Assembly (NCBI GenBank): GCA_024223125.1
Contig: JAAEOP010001209.1
Location: forward strand, 1-8,624
Direction: 5' to 3'
Origin: Chloroflexota bacterium
GTDB lineage: Bacteria; Chloroflexota; Anaerolineae; Promineifilales; Promineifilaceae
Length of the DNA: 8,624 nucleotides
Under the pieces are notes generated by a model. It saw only the letters and a program-made list of their open reading frames with translations. It was not told where the DNA came from and searched no databases. Position 1 is the stretch's first letter, and every line of letters starts with the position of its first letter. Position numbers and translations under genes: made by a program. This document shows positions 5,870 to 8,624 of the stretch, in pieces.

Positions 5870-8491
5870 TCATTTCTGACTTATCCAATGCAGGTATGAT
5901 TTGGTGTCGTTTATCAGGCCGCGAATACCTTTTTGGCTGAATGAGTGCATCACCTTTTGAGAGAGACGGCCGATTGCAGAACGGCCGTCTCCCTGTGGCA
6001 AAATCATCCCGTTGTTGTCTTTACGGCCGTTATACCAGGGCGCAGACACGTATTCCAGCAGGGGCACGGCCGTTTCAGACCAAAGATGCCGCTCAACAAT
6101 AGGATCAAACCGGGGTGGTGGAATTGGATGGCGGAGCATGTCGATGAGCGCCTCGGCCACGGCCGTTTTCTCCCCCACGCCGACCACCTGCCCCAGGCCA
6201 TACGCCTGTACCAGGTCACTCAGCACATCCCCGCCGCTGACCACCATCGGCAGCCGCGCCCACAAATAATCCATGAGGCGCGTGCGCACCGCAAAGCGCG
6301 TTTCAATGTGATCGCCATGCAGACTCACCCCCACATCCGCCTCGCACAAATAGCTCTCCCGTTCCTCATACGGCGTCCATTCATTGTAAAACACGGCCGT
6401 CTCCAGCAATCCCATCTTCTCCGCCAACGTTAGCGCCCGTTCCGCCATCCGCGACGGAGGCACATTCGGGTTAGGATGCTTAATTCCCAGGAAAAAGAGC
6501 CGCGCCTCCGGAACCTGCTCCAGCGCCAGCGGCATCGCCTCAATCACCGTCAGCGGGTCCAGCCAATCCCACAAACCGCCACCCCACAAAATCACCTTAT
6601 CCTCCGCGCCAATGCCAGGGCGCACTCCCTTGAGGACACGCTTCCTGTGCTGCGGCGGTTCCGCTGGAATGCCAAACGGAACCAGGTCAATCAGGCGGCG
6701 CAGCGTGGGGTCTTCATCATATAATGCCGGCGTCACTCGGTTAACGGCCGTTAACGCCCCCAGCCAATAATCCCGCTGCTTCTCACTGGCGCAGATAAAA
6801 AAATCACCTTGCGCAAACAAATCGTTAAATGTGTTTACGTTCACTTGATGAAGCCCCATCCGTTCCCCAAGGGGTCGGTCGGCAAAGCGCTCCAGATTTT
6901 CCAGCGCCATCGGGTCGTACAAATCCACAATACGGTAAGCGGAAAGCTCTCGCAGAAACGGATTGTGGAAAAATGCAAATCCGGACAGCAGTATGATGTC
7001 GGCTACCTGGGCCAAAGATTGTAGTGGTTCTGTTTGTCCATTTTCATATCGGCACAGCGCCACCGTCTCGCTTTGCAAATCCGTTTCGTTGGGAACAGCC
7101 AACGTTACTTGGGCCACAGTCGCCAGTTGGTGAGACAGTTCCCAATAGCGGATGCCAACGCCCCCCATGCTACTGTGAACCGAATCGGGGCTGATAATCA
7201 GTACCGTTCGCCCTCGCTCCAGAGCCTGCTGCAAATGAGGTTTATATACTGTCTCCACCATCTCTTTCGTCATGCAGGGAACAGAGCCGTGCATCGCCGG
7301 CAGGGGTAGATTGGTTTGGTTAAACAGATTAACCGGCTGCCGGGAACGGCCGTTCCACAGCCTGCGGCGAATAGTAAGCGCGTGCGGCGCCCCCGTCAAA
7401 TATTGTCCCCAGCCCGACAAAACAGCCCCGGCCAGATCGCCATCCCCGCGCAGCAAATGGGCCAGCAAATGCCCCCAATCATCCAGCCCGTACAAAACCA
7501 TCTGGAGCGGAAGCGACCGCAGCGGGAAATTCTTCAGCGCAAACCAAAGGCGGTTGCGAGTTGCCAGCCGCTTCTTGAACGCGGCCGACAGTTTGCTCGT
7601 GCTGGCCGAAAACTTGTGATACGTAATCGCTTTGGGAGCCGGAACCAGCCGGTAGCCCAACGCCCGCGCCCGGTAGCTCCAGTCCACATCTTCATAATAA
7701 AACTGGTACATTTCCTCAAGCGGGCCAACATCAGCCAGCGCCGCTTTGGGAATGAGGGCGACGCCAAAGCATAACAGCGGAACCTCAGACAAATGCTCAA
7801 ACTGCCCCACGTCCAGACTGCCAATCCCCACATCGTGCCCAAAGCCAAACCGGCGCAGGCGGGACCCTAGCCCATTGATAAACGGCCGATTATCATAAAA
7901 GCGCAGCATCCCCGCCACACCTCCCACATTCTCTTCTCGCTGGTAAACGACGACCATCTCCTGTATACAGTGCGGATCGAGAACGGTATCGTTGTTGAGG
8001 AGAAGTAGCAGCTCTCCCCGCGCCTGCCGGATACCCACATTGTTTCCGGCGGCAAAATTGGGACCGTCTGGCTGGGAAATCCGCCTGACAGACGGGTATT
8101 CTGCCTGCAAAAAAGCGTCTGTGCCATCGCTGGAGCAGTCATTGACGACGATGATTTCCAGATTCGGATAGGTTTGCACGGCCAGAGAAGGCAGGCACTC
8201 TTCCAAATGATGACGGCCGTTTCTGCTCACAATTACCACCGATACCAACGGCCGTTCCTCAGACAGTTCCGCATCATGAGCGTCTGCGGGCAGCGGCAGC
8301 GGTGGATGCAGCAGCCCGGCGCGGCGCAAAGCCAGCGCTATCGGGGAATCAGGGAGGGATTGTTCAGGATGCTGCCAAACGGCCGTCAACGCCTCATCCA
8401 GCGCCACCCCGGCCGAATCGGGAGCCTGCACAATGGAAACCGTATCCCCGGCAACGAGCCGGCTGCCCGGCATTTGCTGCGGCGTCTCCAT
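5870..8491 (-). CDS. Bifunctional GT2 (GT-A) - GT4-like (GT-B) glycosyltransferase fusion
   Basis: An 873-residue soluble protein with two sugar-transfer modules. Residues about 82-330 form a GT2 domain: VSVVIVSRNG (83-92), VVNDCSSDGTD (115-125), the NND metal/nucleotide motif at 166-168 (DxD equivalent) and YYEDVDWSYRARALGY (265-280). This resembles rhamnosyltransferase-type GT2 enzymes. Residues about 428-800 form a GT4-like GT-B domain: ISPDSVHSSMGGVGIRYWEL (433-452), VPFGIPAE (604-611), WGGGLWDWLDPLTVIEAM (636-653) and ETRFAVRTRLMDYLWARLPM (730-749), with D741 where many GT4 enzymes have Glu. The tail 839-873 is polar and probably helical. The first 80 residues match nothing I recognise. 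The start at ATG 8491 is fixed by AGGAGG 7 nt upstream and TGATG coupling to the preceding gene. A GTG at 8578 would only add low-complexity residues read out of frame through the previous gene. It probably builds a polysaccharide or lipid-linked oligosaccharide on the cytoplasmic side; the sugars are unknown. Confidence 0.92.
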   Translation of the reverse strand: METPQQMPGSRLVAGDTVSIVQAPDSAGVALDEALTAVWQHPEQSLPDSPIALALRRAGLLHPPLPLPADAHDAELSEERPLVSVVIVSRNGRHHLEECLPSLAVQTYPNLEIIVVNDCSSDGTDAFLQAEYPSVRRISQPDGPNFAAGNNVGIRQARGELLLLLNNDTVLDPHCIQEMVVVYQREENVGGVAGMLRFYDNRPFINGLGSRLRRFGFGHDVGIGSLDVGQFEHLSEVPLLCFGVALIPKAALADVGPLEEMYQFYYEDVDWSYRARALGYRLVPAPKAITYHKFSASTSKLSAAFKKRLATRNRLWFALKNFPLRSLPLQMVLYGLDDWGHLLAHLLRGDGDLAGAVLSGWGQYLTGAPHALTIRRRLWNGRSRQPVNLFNQTNLPLPAMHGSVPCMTKEMVETVYKPHLQQALERGRTVLIISPDSVHSSMGGVGIRYWELSHQLATVAQVTLAVPNETDLQSETVALCRYENGQTEPLQSLAQVADIILLSGFAFFHNPFLRELSAYRIVDLYDPMALENLERFADRPLGERMGLHQVNVNTFNDLFAQGDFFICASEKQRDYWLGALTAVNRVTPALYDEDPTLRRLIDLVPFGIPAEPPQHRKRVLKGVRPGIGAEDKVILWGGGLWDWLDPLTVIEAMPLALEQVPEARLFFLGIKHPNPNVPPSRMAERALTLAEKMGLLETAVFYNEWTPYEERESYLCEADVGVSLHGDHIETRFAVRTRLMDYLWARLPMVVSGGDVLSDLVQAYGLGQVVGVGEKTAVAEALIDMLRHPIPPPRFDPIVERHLWSETAVPLLEYVSAPWYNGRKDNNGMILPQGDGRSAIGRLSQKVMHSFSQKGIRGLINDTKSYLHWISQK

Positions 8492-8624
8492 CAACATTCC
8501 TCCTGCTGCAAAACGGCTGCCAGTCGCGTTTCTAGCCAGCCCAACAGATCCGCCAGCGGCAGTTCCGGCAGCGTCCACAGCAGCGTATTGACCTCTGCCA
8601 GCAACGCTGCCACAGGCTCCGGCA
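8491..8624 (-). CDS. C-terminal 43 residues of an unidentified upstream gene
   Basis: Reading the minus strand from 8622 gives an open frame, PEPVAALLAEVNTLLWTLPE then LPLADLLGWLETRLAAVLQQ and EEC, ending at TGA 8493-8491. The composition is Leu/Ala-rich with a heptad-like spacing of Leu, suggesting an amphipathic helical C-terminus, and it does not look like a membrane segment. It ends in a TGATG junction with the glycosyltransferase fusion, so it is cotranscribed and probably belongs to the same glycan pathway. I do not recognise the family. The 5' part lies beyond the window. That this frame is the coding one is supported by the perfect stop/start coupling and by the poor look of the other frames. 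Confidence 0.7.
   Translation of the reverse strand, partial: PEPVAALLAEVNTLLWTLPELPLADLLGWLETRLAAVLQQEEC
8499..8504 (-). promoter_or_regulatory. Consensus Shine-Dalgarno AGGAGG deciding the start at 8491
   Basis: The minus strand reads AGGAGG-AATGTTG-ATG. The spacing to ATG 8491 is 7 nt. The other in-frame ATG, at 8497, is only 1 nt away and so too close. The site lies inside the last codons of the upstream gene, typical of translationally coupled genes. Confidence 0.8.

Larger units (their letters stand above)
22..8386. repeat. Highly iterated palindrome ACGGCCGT, about 29 copies across the window
   Basis: Hand count finds about 29 exact copies of the self-complementary octamer, for example at 22, 898, 1004, 1461, 1583, 1965, 2127, 2968, 3980, 4043, 4466, 4740, 4919, 5390, 5462, 5542, 5594, 5785, 5812, 5981, 6023, 6066, 6159, 6393, 6744, 7346, 8213, 8248 and 8379. 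Many near-matches (GCGGCCGT, ACGGCCGA) also occur. Chance predicts about 0.1-0.2 copies. Within genes it is read as T-A-V in 16 cases, as G-R after N/D/H in 7 and as R-P in 4; two copies are intergenic. Because it appears in every frame and outside genes, selection or mutation at the DNA level is more likely than protein-level selection. It resembles HIP1 of cyanobacteria in behaviour. Confidence 0.9.

Noticed and set aside
5820..5872. A/T-rich stretch after the fusion gene as a terminator or promoter.
   Set aside because: I found no stem followed by a T-run on the minus strand. TTTACA has no -10 partner at suitable distance, and TACACT has no -35 partner.
847..8535. Plus-strand open frames of 60-160 codons scattered through the window.
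   Set aside because: All lie opposite well-supported minus-strand genes, are low-complexity or Arg/Pro-rich in translation, and lack ribosome-binding sites or recognisable domains.
8492..8578. GTG at 8578 or ATG at 8497 as the start of the glycosyltransferase fusion.
   Set aside because: The 8578 extension is Ala/Gly-rich and overlaps the coding end of the upstream gene in another frame. ATG 8497 is too close to AGGAGG, while ATG 8491 has 7-nt spacing and TGATG coupling.
1..8624. tRNA, rRNA, insertion sequence with transposase, or phage genes.
   Set aside because: No sequence resembling these was seen on either strand. The window is filled by five glycan-related or adjacent minus-strand genes.

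Overview
The window is a dense, one-directional glycan-assembly locus. All five genes I can support are on the minus strand, so transcription runs from high to low coordinates. The protein styles point to an uncultured or little-studied Chloroflexota (Anaerolineae-like) bacterium. These are several GT39/ArnT-like membrane glycosyltransferases with appended beta-rich C-terminal domains, together with short 'LEIGDW / NLQSPIS'-coding repeats. This assignment is inference, because the window holds no rRNA or marker gene.

Layout in order of transcription. (1) 8624-8491: the last 43 codons of an unidentified gene, overlapping the next start in a TGATG junction. (2) 8491-5870: an 873-residue two-domain cytoplasmic glycosyltransferase, with an N-terminal GT2 (GT-A fold) and a C-terminal GT4-like (GT-B fold) domain. 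(3) A 121-bp gap with no convincing promoter or terminator. (4) 5748-3637 and (5) 3640-1556: two diverged tandem paralogues of polytopic GT39/PMT_2-type glycosyltransferases, joined by an ATGA stop/start overlap. (6) 1496 to the left edge: a third polytopic glycosyltransferase (GT39/DUF2142-like), cut by the window edge just as its C-terminal beta domain begins, and probably started by TTG. The plus strand shows no credible gene, and there is no gene-free stretch longer than 121 bp.

Likely joint role (inference): the soluble GT2-GT4 fusion adds sugars to an acceptor on the cytoplasmic side. The membrane enzymes then use polyprenyl-phosphate sugars to glycosylate an acceptor outside the membrane. 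Acceptor and sugar identity cannot be read from the sequence.

Two unusual signals lie on top of the genes. First, the palindromic octamer ACGGCCGT occurs about 29 times by hand count (chance expectation about 0.1-0.2), in all reading frames and in the intergenic gap, like the HIP1 palindrome of cyanobacteria. Second, several families of short, imperfectly repeated sequences are inserted in frame at matching inter-helix loops of the two paralogues. One forms a perfect 27-bp inverted repeat inside a coding region, and two carry a second repeat nested within the first. Another copy overlaps the ribosome-binding site and start codon of the leftmost gene. These in-frame palindromic insertions are the most interesting material here.
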